NCBI GenBank assembly: GCA_965153355.1
Contig: OZ231127.1
Span: forward strand, 37,634,001-37,698,000
Origin: Flaccisagitta enflata
Taxonomy: Eukaryota > Chaetognatha > Sagittoidea > Aphragmophora
Direction of reading: 5' to 3'
DNA: 64,000 bases
Below the pieces are notes generated by a model. That model saw only the letters and a list, made by a program, of their open reading frames with translations. It was not told the DNA's origin and did not search any database. Of this stretch, positions 28,185 through 38,523 are shown one piece after another (position 1 is the stretch's first letter; every line of letters starts with the position of its first letter). The position numbers and the translations under genes were made by a program.

Positions 28185-31100
28185 AAACAAACACCCGCGG
28201 ACAAAGACATACAAACAAACATAACATTATGATGGGTCCGAATTAAGCACCATTGAGAGCGCCTTAGGCACTTATCCTTTGGTTAAAAAAGGCCATAAAG
28301 GTTAAATGGCTCTGTTGTCCAACTTTCATAAACAAGGCCAAGTAGGCCAATAAGGCGCGACGTTTGGATCGACGAATGAATGCGTTACCGACCAACCAAC
28401 CGACCGACCGACCAACCGACCAACGGACACAGCCAGTTATAGAGGTGCTTTGTCGCACCTAAAAAAACACAGGCGGAAAAACCCGCAGACAGCTTCTCTT
28501 ACTTATCGTATTACCTTCTGGAAGAATAACAAAGAAAAATGGTAGTCTTTCTTCAAACTTGCCAATCAATGTGTTCCTAATCTTTCCTTCTCGAACGCCA
28601 TGATCGGAAAAAAAGAATACTACGGTGTTGTTGAGGTGACCACCTTCAAAAAGAATGCAGGAAAAAAAAAGGAAGGATTACGATAAGTTTGTTCTCGCGC
28701 TTACCCTGTTTGAGCTTGTCATTTTTCTATGGTTTAGGCTCATAGCAAAGCAGAAACTAGCAAAAATAGGAAATTTTCAAGAATTTTTTGCCGTCTTTTG
28801 TTTTTTTTCGGAATCCTCCGCGAGAACGAAGGTTTAATACGAGCTGATTCGGACCGTAACATGTAATGCCTAACCCACCCTAGCCCTAACGCTAGCCCTA
28901 CCCCTAACCCTAAAACAAATCCCAACCCTATCCCTAACCCTAACCCCACCCCTAACCCTAAAGCAATAGACCGCTTAAAAAGACATAAAAACAAAAGACG
29001 GCAAAAAATTCTTGAAGAATACCCAAAAATAACACATATGGGGAATTTTCTTCTTCTCCTTCTTCTTCAGTGTACCCCCCTCAACTTCCAGTCTCGAGGC
29101 CCAATTTCCAGCCTCGCGGCCCAAATCCCAGTCTCAAGGTCCAAATCCCAGCCTCGAGACCTAAATCCTAGCCTTGAGGCCCAAATCTTAGCCTGGAGGC
29201 CTAAATTCCAGCCCTGCTTCTCCTTCAACTTCAAGTTCAAGCACAACCCACTTAGGCAGGGCACGGGTACCGCTGACCATCTAACGCTTTTGCGACCTTT
29301 TTCTTTGCCAAAGATATTTGAACCTAGATGCCCTTCGAAAGCACACGTATTTTTCATCAATTAAGATCCCTCAAACCATTCAGGTCTTGCGTCTCGCTTA
29401 CCCTCTTTTAGAAATTTGAGCAATTCTCTGGTCGGTTCATCGGCAACGTCGGCGCCGTTGAGACTACCATGACTCCATGAGTTGGTCCACAGTAACGAGA
29501 ATATTGGATCTCCACGGTGTGATTCCACGAAGTTGGAGAAGTACTCGTACACCCACTCGCCCTGTTGATGTTTTAAGACTAAATGTTATGTCTCGTGCTT
29601 TGGATAGGGCATGGGTTAATATGAGATGGTCTTTAAGAATTAAGACAGTCAGGTACTGACAGGAATACAGTGGCAAAAAAAGTGAAAGGACGGAAGGGTA
29701 AAAGCTGAAACGGATGACCTGAAGTTTAGTGCCAAAACAAAGCTCCCTTTGGCCACCGAGCGTCCCACTTTTGTCCATGGCCAATGAAAATGGTCTGTAG
29801 TAATGATCGGTGGGTTGGTTTCTGAATCCTGCTTTCTGCCAGTTAAATGTATGCAAATGGGAAGAATCTTCACCAAAGAAAGTCCAGTACCTGTAAAATG
29901 TGTCGACACATATGTGGCTAATGAGTTGGTTTGAAATTTCAACCATTTTTTTTTCACCATAATTTTCCAAGAAAACGAAACGATTGCAACAGCTGTCTGT
30001 TTGTCTGTCGGCAAAATTTAGGAAGAGAATTTATTTATTCTGTCTTTCCATCGTCATGTCTTAGCAGATACGTAAACCTACTATTCTTTTTTTTTACTTT
30101 TTAGTCGCGTGCTACGCGACTTTACACCCCGTTTGTCCATCCGTCCGTCCGTGGTTTGGTCTGACCCTATCTTACTTTTTTGGCGTTTTTGAGCGTTTTG
30201 AGCTCACCGTTCCTGCCCAAATGCCCCAGTGACCTTTTCCATCACTGCCCCTACCCACCCGCACGCGACTAGGGTAGCCGTGTGTCCGGCCTTGTTTACA
30301 TCTACATGTATCATCACTGCTTACCCTTTATCAGAGAAATTCTTCCACATAAAAGGGAAGTAGTCAAATGGTTTTTTACTCGATTCATTCCAAGGAATAT
30401 CCTCGACGTACTTCCCGGTTAAAATTGGGACCAAATTTGCCAATGTGCCATCACCAACTTTATTATATCTGCGAATAAAAAGGAGGATTAACTCTTTGAC
30501 TGGAATTTGGATTGAGTAATTTGAGTCAATTTGAGAACAGAACATTTGTATTGTTACAGGATGTATTACTATTAGGAATGCATATAATTTCATAGGATGG
30601 TTAATTGGTTATCCCCGCTTTATGCTTACCCAGATAGTTCGATGGCGCTAAGATTATGTTTTAGATATTGTGCTGTCTGACGGAACTGACGATGGAAATT
30701 ATTTCTCGAGACCGAGTCGATGCCAATAAGAAATATGTTATAACCATTCCCATCATCACTAGCGCCTCCACATTCCGCTTTTGAAGTTTCGCCACAGGTA
30801 GATTCTGTCAGAAGGTGGAGATGGAATGTGCCAGTTGCGGCGGCTTGTGCGAAACGCGCAGCACTGCTAGTTTTAAAGTTTTCCATTTAGCAAAACTGAC
30901 TTAACAAATATCTTTTCTGAGTCTAAGTCAAAACACCAATGGTTACCTAACAAGATCACGGCAAAATATGGTTAACTGTTTAGCCACATTAAACTATGTT
31001 AAAACTATGTTTAACCATGCTAAAACAATGTTAAACCATGTTACATTGCGGTTTCAGTAAAGTGTTGCTCAAAATCTACAGAATGATGATAGTCATCCTA

Positions 31101-32855
31101 CACTAACTTCTACCTTTTCCTTGTGCAACGGATAAAGAAGCTTGGAATTTTCTTGCCAATGCTCTTTTGTTCAAAGCCAAAGTTTTGTTATAAAAGGCGA
31201 AAGGAATCCAGTCCATAAAAGCGAGTTTCGTTGAAGTGGAAAAACATTTGACGCGCACAAAATCATGGGGAACAAACGTCTGATGGGGGGTCGGTGAGGG
31301 GGGGGGGAAAGGGATACACAATACCGTCAATCCGTCTGAGCACTCAATCTGAGCTGACACTGCTTCTTCTTTTTATTTTGTTTCGTTTTTGGGCAGCTGC
31401 CCCGAAGGGGACGAAGTCCTGTAGAACACAGGGGGACTTTCGTTCGTTCGTCCGTTCGTTATTAGTTAGTTCGTTCGTTCGTTTGTCCCCCCCCCCTTAT
31501 CAGGCCCCTCAGGCCTAAGATCTGGCCTCTAAGGCCTCAAATATGGAATCTCAGGCCTCAAATCCAGCCTCTCAGGCCTCTAATCCAGCCTCTCAGGTCT
31601 CAAATCCAGCCTCTCAGGCCTCAAATCCAGCCTCTCTGGCCTCAAATCCAGCCTCTCTGGCCTCAAATCCAGCCTCTCAGGCCTCAAATCCAGCCTCTCT
31701 GGCCTCAAATCCAGCCTCTCAGGCCTCAAATCCGGCCTCTCAGGCCTCAAATCCGGCTTCTCAGGCCTTTCAGACCTCAAATTAGGCCTCGCAAGCCTCA
31801 AATCGAAATTCCCATGCCTCACACCTGTCCTCTCATGCCTCAAATTAGGCCTCAAGTTAGTCCTCTCAAGCTTCCAATTGGCATTCTCAGGCCTTATATC
31901 AGCCTTCTTAGACCTCAATTTAAGCTCTTGAAGGCCTTCAGTCAACCCTCTATGTAGCATCTCATCCATGTAAGGCAGGACGAACGAAAGTCCCCCTGTG
32001 TTCTACAGGACTTCGTCTCCTTCGGGGCCGCTGCCCTGCTTCCCCTCACTCCAACTCACAATCACTCAAAGCAGGGCAAAGGGTATTGCTGACCATATAT
32101 TGCCCTTGGGCGACCTGTTTTTTTTGATGCGTCATCGCATCTCTAAAAGAGGGTCAGTCTGTCGGTCCGTCCGTCCGTCCGTCCGTCCGTCCATCCGTCC
32201 GTCCGTCCGTCTCCTTGGATTACGCCCCCTTCGGTCCCACCGTCAGATTTCAATTTTTGGTATATCAAAATCTTTGCAATTATTTTTTAGAGCCTATATG
32301 CAGAGTGAGTTCAGCACGTTTATCAACATTAGCTTTCTGATCTTACTTAGGCAATTGAATTACCTAAGATGATGGTTGTTTCAAGGTCCTTTCCATAAAA
32401 CATCTTGTTTTTTCCATTGTTTAAAATAACTGCAGTATGCAATAGTCAATAAGGCAATATGTCTATCTTGAGTGCATTGTGGAATTTTGGTCTAAAAAAA
32501 AGATATTGATCGAGTCCATTCTGATGACGCATCGTCGCCCGATGGGGCTTATGGATTGGTCGGTCTGTCAGAATGTTGTTGAGGCAAAAAAGATGAGGCT
32601 CATTTTTCATTCATTTGACGATTCTTGTGGTTCGTCGGTTAACGCAATAGCTTACTTCTTCATCGACGTTGAAAATATTGATTTTGCTCCACATCCATGA
32701 TTTGTCATCGGCCGGGATTCTGAACAAATACTCCCAACCACAGAAAGCCACTGAATACCGTTTTTTGTCAATCTCACTTAAACGAATGGAATTCTTCACC
32801 GGGTCGATTTTGATGATTCGGGGATTGCCTTTGTTACACCGAACGTGGGAGGGTC
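25627..32855 (-). CDS. DUF229-family alkaline-phosphatase-superfamily protein, 10 exons, 5' incomplete
   Basis: Joining, in transcript order, 32855-32656, 31279-31114, 30804-30630, 30468-30325, 29890-29719, 29561-29402, 28643-28515, 28081-27946, 26853-26685 and 26067-25627 gives about 629 codons with all GT-AG junctions and all phases matching. Family landmarks in order: NIFLIGIDSVSRNNFHRQF (metal/nucleophile region), YNKVGDGTLANLVPILTGK, FGEDSSHLHTFNW, PTDHYYRPF, LLWTNSWSHGSLNG, FFFSDHGVREGKIR (metal-binding SDHG), SHRLTTNFDIHETL, FSPIPDTRSC...PHWCTC, and SRINLYGNSSWC..KKYCFC at the end. DUF229 proteins are found in invertebrates; substrate and location are not established. The N-terminal exon(s), with a start codon and any signal anchor, were not found. 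The gene is convergent with the mGluR gene. Confidence 0.9.
26205..26725 (-). repeat. 40-bp minisatellite made from the 3' end of a DUF229 exon and its splice donor
   Basis: About 13 copies, mostly 40 bp, of (minus strand) TTGTCAAAATGGCCGCTCAC + TTCATTGTTGATCAG + GTGTG. The copy nearest 26700 is the real exon end; the others extend through the following intron with increasing divergence. Several keep CAG|GTGTGT-, CAA|GTGAGT- or CAG|GTGCTC-like donors. Confidence 0.88.
26685..26853 (-). CDS. DUF229 gene exon (Cys-rich; 3' end amplified)
   Basis: It encodes SVFSPIPDTRSC, then LPHWCTC, the conserved IP..R.C and HWC.C motifs. It ends MAAHFIVDQ before a CAG|GTGCGT donor. The last 36 or so bases and the donor are the unit of the intronic minisatellite that follows. 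Phase 2 in, 0 out. Confidence 0.87.
27325..27934. mobile_element. TIR element beside a DUF229 splice donor
   Basis: TACTACCCGAATT, an A-run and CGCAAGTTTTTC at the left recur inverted at the right. The right end is about 12 bp from the splice donor at 27945. Confidence 0.7.
27946..28081 (-). CDS. DUF229 gene exon
   Basis: The acceptor ATATTAG is chosen because it alone keeps the phase-1 frame; donor AG|GTTTGA. It encodes RNSHRLTTNFDIHETLKHLL (family: SRRLTTPFD.H.TL). Phase 1 in, 2 out. A TIR element begins about 12 bp inside the downstream intron. Confidence 0.85.
28125..28181. repeat. (CT)n microsatellite
   Basis: About 55 bp of CT in a DUF229 intron. Confidence 0.95.
28330..28467 (-). mobile_element. 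C-type hairpin element
   Basis: It begins AACAAGGCCAAGTAGGCCAA, contains GGATCGACGAATGAATGCGT and a GACCGACCGACC tract, and ends AGAGGTGCTTTGTCGCACCT plus A-run. Other copies at 34972-35095 and 49220-49326. Confidence 0.7.
28515..28643 (-). CDS. DUF229 gene exon with SDHG metal-binding motif
   Basis: It encodes HLNNTVVFFFSDHGVREGKI, then KFEERLPFFFVILPE. SDHG supplies metal ligands in this superfamily. The acceptor is TTTTGAAG; donor G|GTAATA. Phase 1 at both ends. Confidence 0.9.
28776..29016. repeat. Telomere-like CCCTAA array inside a 29-bp inverted repeat
   Basis: Left arm TTCAAGAATTTTTTGCCGTC + TTTTGTTTT, right arm its reverse complement at about 28988-29016. Between them, 28866-28975 holds degenerate CCCTAA repeats with pure CCCTAACCCTAA patches. 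Confidence 0.85.
29075..29295. repeat. E-family relic
   Basis: CCAATTTCCAGCCTCG/CCCAAATCCCAGCCTCGAG units about 21 bp long, followed by AGGCAGGGCACGGGTACCGC and TGACCA, the E-family tail. Confidence 0.5.
29402..29561 (-). CDS. DUF229 gene exon
   Basis: It encodes GDPIFSLLWTNSWSHGSLNG, the family's WTNS.SH...NG motif, and ends LLKFLKE. Acceptor CATCAACAG, donor G|GTAAGC. Phase 0 in, 1 out. Confidence 0.9.
29719..29890 (-). CDS. DUF229 gene exon
   Basis: It encodes YWTFFGEDSSHLHTFNWQKA and PTDHYYRPFSLAM, with a conserved Cys (ELCFGTKLQ). Acceptor TTTTACAG, donor CAG|GTCATC. Phase 2 in, 0 out. Confidence 0.88.
30099..30297 (+). mobile_element. B-type hairpin element
   Basis: It begins TTTTAGTCGCGTGCTACGCG, has a short CCGT tract, ACTGCCCCTACCCACCCGCA, and ends GTGTCCGGCCTTGTT. 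Confidence 0.75.
30325..30468 (-). CDS. DUF229 gene exon
   Basis: It encodes YNKVGDGTLANLVPILTGKY and WNESSKKPFDYFPFMWKNFS, closely matching the NKVGDNT..NL...LTG pattern of DUF229. Acceptor TTCGCAG, donor GG|GTAAGC, phase 2 at both ends. Confidence 0.9.
30630..30804 (-). CDS. DUF229 gene exon with IDSVSR motif
   Basis: The acceptor CCACCTTCTGACAG is the only one matching the phase-1 donor upstream; donor GG|GTAAGC. It encodes a Cys-containing linker and NIFLIGIDSVSRNNFHRQF, the N-terminal metal-binding part of the catalytic fold. Phase 1 in, 2 out. Confidence 0.9.
31114..31279 (-). CDS. DUF229 gene exon
   Basis: Strong acceptor: a C-rich tract ending CCCATCAG; donor G|GTAGAA. It encodes FVPHDFVRVKC, then FMDWIPFAFYNKTLALNKRA. 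Phase 0 in, 1 out. Confidence 0.8.
31391..32036. mobile_element. E-family TIR element with 21-bp minisatellite core
   Basis: Left arm GGGCAGCTGCCCCGAAGGGG + ACGAAGTCCTGTAGAACACA, right arm the inverse with two changes. A TTCG tract follows the left arm. The core (31540-31760) has about eleven 21-bp units of GGCCTCAAATCCAGCCTCTC + A. The AAGCAGGGCA..GCTGACCA tail follows to 32095. Confidence 0.8.
32121..32225 (+). mobile_element. Hairpin element with GATGCG stem and CCGT tract
   Basis: GATGCGTCATCGCATCTCTA + AAAGAGGGTC, then (CCGT)n. Same arrangement as the A-type head but a different stem sequence. Confidence 0.6.
32656..32855 (-). CDS. DUF229 gene, first exon found
   Basis: Acceptor ACAACAAG, donor GAA|GTAAGC. 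It encodes RCNKGNPRIIKIDPVKNSI and a segment with AFCGWEYLFRIP and INIFNVDEE. It enters in phase 1 and exits in phase 0, so at least one exon lies upstream. The acceptor's pyrimidine tract is weak. Confidence 0.75.
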
Positions 32856-33843
32856 CTTGTTGTAATGCAGATGTTAACAGACGTGAATGTTCCCCATTTT
32901 AATGGAAAAAAAAAGACTTTGTCTATTCCCATAGAATCAGCTCAACCATAGCCGTGCCATAGGCCCACAGCTTTACGACGCGATGGACTGTCATAGCATA
33001 TTTTGAAAGCATCGCCCCTCATTTCAGCTTTATGATGGAAAGATTCTTTCTACTATCTTGCCAAAAAGTATAACGACAAGATGGAATACAGTCAATTTAA
33101 TCATCAATAAATACATTAAAAATTTATAAAATACAACTAGTACCATCTTGGCCAAAATAAAAGTCCTACCTTTATTTCTAATTTGTGATGAAACAACATA
33201 AAAAAACCTATCAAAATCAATGACCATTGGAAAGAGCTTGAAAAAATCTTCAAAATAGCGCCAAGTAAAGCTCAGTAGCTCAATTCGTTCAGATTTTAGA
33301 GCTAAAAGAGTGAAAATGTTCACCTCAACAAAAAGCAGAAAATTTGCAAAAAATGAGGGGAAAAAATTGACCTGTTTATTTTCACTTTTTCTCATGATAT
33401 AATCATATGAAAATCGGTGACCATTGAAAAGCGCTTCAAAAAATCTGCCTAATGCCGCCAAGCGGATTTTTTTAGTTCAAACCGTTTATATTTTATATCA
33501 AAATGAATATACCTTGATCTGAAAGCGCTAAAGACAAAAATTCTTTATAAAATCAAAGGACTTGTTTTAAAAAATTGTTTAAAAAATCCTTCATCTATGT
33601 CTACTAGGCTGGGCCCACGATGACGATTTGAGAAACACTCTTGCTCCAAGAACTTTTCATGTTCCTATGATAAAATTAGAGTCATATCTACTTGTAAAAT
33701 CAATTCTGACAAAATTGAGCCAGACTGTCATTGTGATATGTTCAGTGAATTTTAAGTAAAAAATGCCATTTTTTTTCTTTTTTCAAAAAGATGTTTTCCA
33801 GAGACAAAGTCACTTTGTAAGTGCATGTGATTGCGTATATATC

Positions 33844-33846
<3 letters not shown>

Positions 33847-33924
<78 letters not shown>

Positions 33925-33929
33925 TGTGT
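33847..33929. repeat. (GT)n microsatellite
   Basis: About 80 bp of GT, with a GCGC interruption near the right end. Confidence 0.95.
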
Positions 33930-34132
33930 GACCTTGCCTATTCAAACTACTGATTCAACTTAGCGATTATCAGCCTGTACAGTCGAGTCTGAGGCATGAG
34001 ACCTGAGTGGCATGCTTGAGGCCTCTGGGGCAGATTTGATTCCTGCAGGGTTGATTTGGGGCCTTGAGGGCTATACAAAAACGTTGATTAGAGCGTTCTT
34101 AAATGCCCTGTCATGAGGCGAGGTGAGAGCAC

Positions 34133-34782
34133 GGCAGCGGCCTCAAAGAGCCGTTGTTCTATAAAACACATGGGTGAACCGTTACATTAATTAAAACATA
34201 AACACCATTAAGAGCTCCAAAGGCTCTTGTCCTTTATATAGTGTGGAGTAGTAATGTTGTCCAACTTTCATAAGAGGCTGATGTTGGACCTAAGAGAGCT
34301 GATACCAGGCTGGGGGGCTTAGTATGGGTCTCAGGGCGTGTTTCTAGTAAAGATGATTACGCGTTTCTCTCCGTAAAACACAATAACACCATGATCACAT
34401 ATTTATGAATTTCAACTGTCCATGAGGGAGTGAGCGAAGTGAGTAAGCGAGCCCGTGAACCGAGCGAGGGAAGCGAGCGTAGCAAAGCGAGCATAGCAAA
34501 GCGGAGCGCTGCCGAGTGAGTGAGCGGAGTGAGCGGTGCGAGCGAACGAACGTAGAGAGCGACCGAGCGGCCCGTTCAAAACGCGATTGTATCTGACTAG
34601 AAACGCCCCCTGGGAGAGTTGGTTTGAGTCCTGAGAGGACTGATTTACAGCTCCAAAGACTAGATTCTAGGCCTCAATATGCTGGATTGAGGGTTTAGGC
34701 CTCGGGAGCGGGGGGGGGGAAGGGGGTACGTACAGACGTGATGGTTCACCCCTGTGTTCTAACAGGACATCGGCCGCTGCTC
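34133..34782. mobile_element. E-family element, short-arm variant, hosting another TIR element
   Basis: Left GGCAGCGGCCTCAAAGAGCC and ACACATGGGTGAACCG; right GGTTCACCCCTGTGTTCTA + ACAGGACATCGGCCGCTGC. Its interior has CTGAGAGG-type units and the element at 34332-34612. Confidence 0.55.
34332..34612. mobile_element. TIR element with GAGCGA-rich core
   Basis: Left end CAGGGCGTGTTTCTAGT, right end ACTAGAAACGCCCCCTG, inverted with few changes. The core (34430-34575) is a dense run of GAGCGA/GAGTGAG words, GC-rich against AT-rich surroundings. Confidence 0.7.
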
Positions 34783-34971
34783 AAAAAGCGTATTAAACAA
34801 TAACACGGCCTAATAGATAAAGAATGAATTCAATCATAGGCAGATCACGTCGAAATTCAGGACAAACATTGCGAGACAAGATGGAGGAATAGGGAAAGGA
34901 GGAAGAGGGGCAGGAGAGGGAGGAAGGAGGCAGGAGAAAGAGGAAGAAATGCGTGCTGGCAAGTCGTCTTC

Positions 34972-35095
34972 CTAGGTGCGACAAAGCACCTCTTTAACTG
35001 GCTGTGTCCGTTGGTCGGCTGGTTGGTTGGTCAATGGGTTAACGCATTCATTCGACGATCCACACGTCGCGCCTTACTGGCCTACTTGGCCTTAT
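34972..35095 (+). mobile_element. C-type hairpin element
   Basis: AGGTGCGACAAAGCACCTCT, a GGTCGGCTGGTTGG tract, AACGCATTCATTCGACGATC, end TGGCCTACTTGGCCTTATT. Confidence 0.7.
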
Positions 35096-35159
35096 TTCCA
35101 AGTATTTTCATAATCAAATACTTGCCAGATCACTGACGAAGTGGCGAATAAATATCAAG

Positions 35160-35770
35160 TACCATCTTGCTCATAAATATACGGACAGCTGGATGAAAAT
35201 AAGCATATTAACTAACTGAATGAAAAAGATATTCAAATGAATCAATCTTTAGTCATTATATAGTATTTTGATCTATTATTGCTTTTGTTTTGAGTTTCTG
35301 TCTGATTGGTCAATGATTTTTTAACTTAATTCAGTGTATCATTGATTCTGTTAAAAAGCATAAAAACCATTGATTTTTTTTTCTTTTCCTTTGAAATGAT
35401 ATAATTTTAGAGCAATATGTTAAACTTCAGCCTTCAATATTTTCACCATTCAAAAAAATTAGTAAAAATGTGATCTAATGAGATCTGGCAGAATGATTTT
35501 GCCAATTGGTTTGGATTTAAGAGATATTTATTCATAGGTTGTCCATTGTAGATATAAACTCAAAACCTCAGAATTAGAAGTTGGTAAAATGACAGCTTTT
35601 CTTCAAAACGCCGTCATTTGGAAATGGATTGAGCTACTAAGCTCTGCTTGGTCTTGAATGGAAGATATTTTGTCATATTTTATGGATCTGCATTCATTTC
35701 TCTATTGGATATCGAAGTTCAGTTGCTATGATCTTGAGTAGGTTTCCGTATATTTATGAGCAAGATAGTA
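35160..35770. mobile_element. TIR element, 611 bp
   Basis: TACCATCTTGCTCATAAATA + TACGGA at the left end is matched inverted at the right end with one change. No ORF; AT-rich interior. Confidence 0.75.
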
Positions 35771-36086
35771 GTTAGACTTAGCATTTCTGAGGAATCGCAT
35801 GGGCGATGGGGCAAGCAAATTGCGAATCACCGGGAAGGCAGATAAGAGAACAGCAAGGCTGTATCCAAGCAAAGGGAAAACGGTGGATGCTAGGCAGACA
35901 CATTTGAGAACAAAAAAATAGAATAACAGATGCAGCTTACAACAACGATGATGACAATGGCGAAGACGACGACAACACCAACAACAACAACAACAACAAA
36001 AACAAAAGCAACAAAAACAACAGCACCAGCAACGAAAGCAGAAGCTGAAATAAATACAGCAGTGATAACGAGTTCTTATCTAAAAA

Positions 36087-36261
<175 letters not shown>

Positions 36262-36581
36262 TCGCCTATAGAACAACATGAGACATGCAAAAGATCAAGT
36301 TTAAAAGATTCCTCTCATTCTTTAGTTGTTTATATTTCAAGTTTGAAAGCTGTAATTGTTGTATTCAGTGAATGGATTTTATGTTTTTATGTTTTAAGTT
36401 GAAAAAAGATTGAATTTCGTGATCATAACTCATAAGATTATCTTCCATCTATTGTTGTCAATTCACTCAACGATTTGGTGTCAGAAGGAAGAAAAGTGAA
36501 AATAGCAGCCCAAAGGCAGTAAGTGGTCAGCGGTACCCGTGCCCTGCTTGAGTAGTATGTGATTTAGGTTGAGGGGGAGCA

Positions 36582-37278
36582 GGGCAGCGGCCCCGAAGGG
36601 GACGAAGTCCTGTAGAACACAGGGGGAATCTGTCCGTCCGTCCATCCGTCCGTCCGTCCTTCTCTCAGCCTTCCTTCTGTCTAGGAAGCCCTGTTATTCA
36701 AACTCTCATTGAATAACATGGAGAAATGACAAAAGGCAGTATATGGACAAGGGTACCCCTGCTCTTCTTGAGAAGTTTGTAGGTTAAGTTGAGGGGGGAG
36801 CAGGCCAGGATCTAGGTCTCTGAGGCCAGAATCTGGGTCTCAGAGGCCAGGGTTGGAGTCTCTGAGGCCAGGATTTGGGTCTCTGAGGCCAGGATTTAGG
36901 GCCTTGAGGCCAGGTCCTGGGTCCTGGAGGCCAGAATCTGGGTCACAGAGAGCAAGATCTAGATCTCTGAGGCTAGGATTAGGGTTTTAGAGGCCAGAAT
37001 CTGGGTATTAGAAACCAGGATCTAGATCTTAGGGGCCAAAATGATTGAATTTTGACCAAAATTCAGGTTTTCTAGCCAGAATTTAGCCATTTTGCTTGGA
37101 TTTTGCCATTTTGCTTGGATTTGGGCCATTTTGCTTGGATTTGCACTCCAAAGAAGACAAAGCCCTGAGAATGGGGTGGGGGGGGGACGGACGTACGGAC
37201 GTACGGACGTACGGACGGACGGACGGACAGATTCCCCCTGTGTTCTACAGGACTTCGTCCCCTTCGGGGCCGCTGCCC
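36582..37278. mobile_element. E-family TIR element with identical arms
   Basis: Arms of about 60 bp (GGGCAGCGGCCCCGAAGGGG, ACGAAGTCCTGTAGAACACA, GGGGGAATCTGTCCGTCCG) match perfectly in inverse. The interior has 20-bp-type units around GGCCAGGATCTGGGTCTCTG. Confidence 0.85.
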
Positions 37279-37919
37279 AAAAAGTGATTTTTTGCTTTAA
37301 AATGGCATTTTTCAGTCCAATGACGGTCTGAGAAGATCATGTTGGAAATGATTATGCAAATAGACTGGGCTCTTTTTATGCATGTAGAAAGTGAAAATCA
37401 CTTGGAGTAAGAGATATTTTGAAATGGCAAAAATGAGCCCAGCCTAGTGTCTACCTGAATGATTACAAATGATATTTGGTACCAAAAAGGCCTAAACTAA
37501 TCATTTTTACAGAAAAATTGAATTTGCACAAGAAATAACAGCAATGAATAACTATACTGTTTTACTTGGACTTTTATTTTGGCCAAGATGGTATTTTGTG
37601 TGACCTCGCTGGACATTAACTATGGCTTCAGTGCGCCTCGGTATGTTTCCATTAAGTGGTAACTGGTAAGAAGGTGTAATGCTTTTCCACACCTTGAGAA
37701 CGATTTTCTTGGGGCTGGACATGCAGCCCTAACTGTAGCTTCTTCATCTGACTCTATGACAATATGATCAGATTGAGGTATGAACTATTTCCAGGCCAAC
37801 TTGACGCCAACTCTACGCCAGCTTAACACCATGGTCTTAATGAAATGGCGCATTTAGCTTGAACAATGTCACCCTTGAAACCATGAAATCCCAGAATGCA
37901 ATTTTTTGCCATTTTCTAC

Positions 37920-38105
37920 TTGAGGTGGTAATTTTGTTTTGCTTGTCATTTCTAAACAATTGAACTTAAAGCGATGCGGTTTGCGCCATTAGCTGAGAAA
38001 TTCGATGAAGTTTCCAGACATCAGCAATTTTCTTATGTTTGCATCATTCTTTTGATAGTTATGCCCCATAATGCTTTTCGTTATACATATTAGCAAGATA
38101 GTACT
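37920..38105 (-). repeat. Family F dispersed repeat (minus)
   Basis: Its reverse complement matches 50465-50700 and 53283-53510 in order: TACTATCT at one end, GAATTTCT, GCGCAAACCGCATCG and ATTTCTAAACA-type words. Confidence 0.5.
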
Positions 38106-38365
38106 CTTCTCTTAAGCATGTCCTAGAAATCCTCTTGAATAACTAGTGAACTTACGTAAATCGATAAGATGCTTTAGCGAAGGATCAAATGGATCAAAAT
38201 CTGGAATTTTGCACCCTTCAGTAAAGACAGCAAAGCCTCGTTTTGGCGTTATGTTGGATGTCGGTTTGAGCTGCATTTCATGGTCTGGGTTTAGCTATCA
38301 GCTAAACTGGGCATTTTTTCTCCTTAAATGAAACTTTATTAAGTTATCATCATCTTTGTCTTGTC

Positions 38366-38523
38366 TTTTTAGTTGCGGACACGCAACTCTATAAGAGGCT
38401 TTGTCCGTCCGTCCGTTGGTTGGTCGGTTGGTTGGTTGGTTGGTCGGTCGGTTGGTCCGTCACGCTCGAGTTGAAAAGTGGGAAAACTCGTCCGCAACTG
38501 ATGGCCGTGTATCCGGCCTTGTT
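38366..38523 (+). mobile_element. A-type hairpin element
   Basis: TTTTTAGTTGCGGACACGCA + ACTCTATAAGAGG, a GGTTGGTTGGTCGG tract, GAAAAGTGGGAAAAC, end CCGTGTATCCGGCCTTGTT. Confidence 0.72.

Noticed and set aside
31543-31785. ASNPASQ-repeat protein
   Set aside because: Translation of the E-family 21-bp minisatellite.
33030-33461. 143-codon minus-strand frame as the missing DUF229 N-terminal exon
   Set aside because: It lies in DNA beside inverted arms (33141) with AT-rich composition, and has no signal anchor followed by a matching splice phase.
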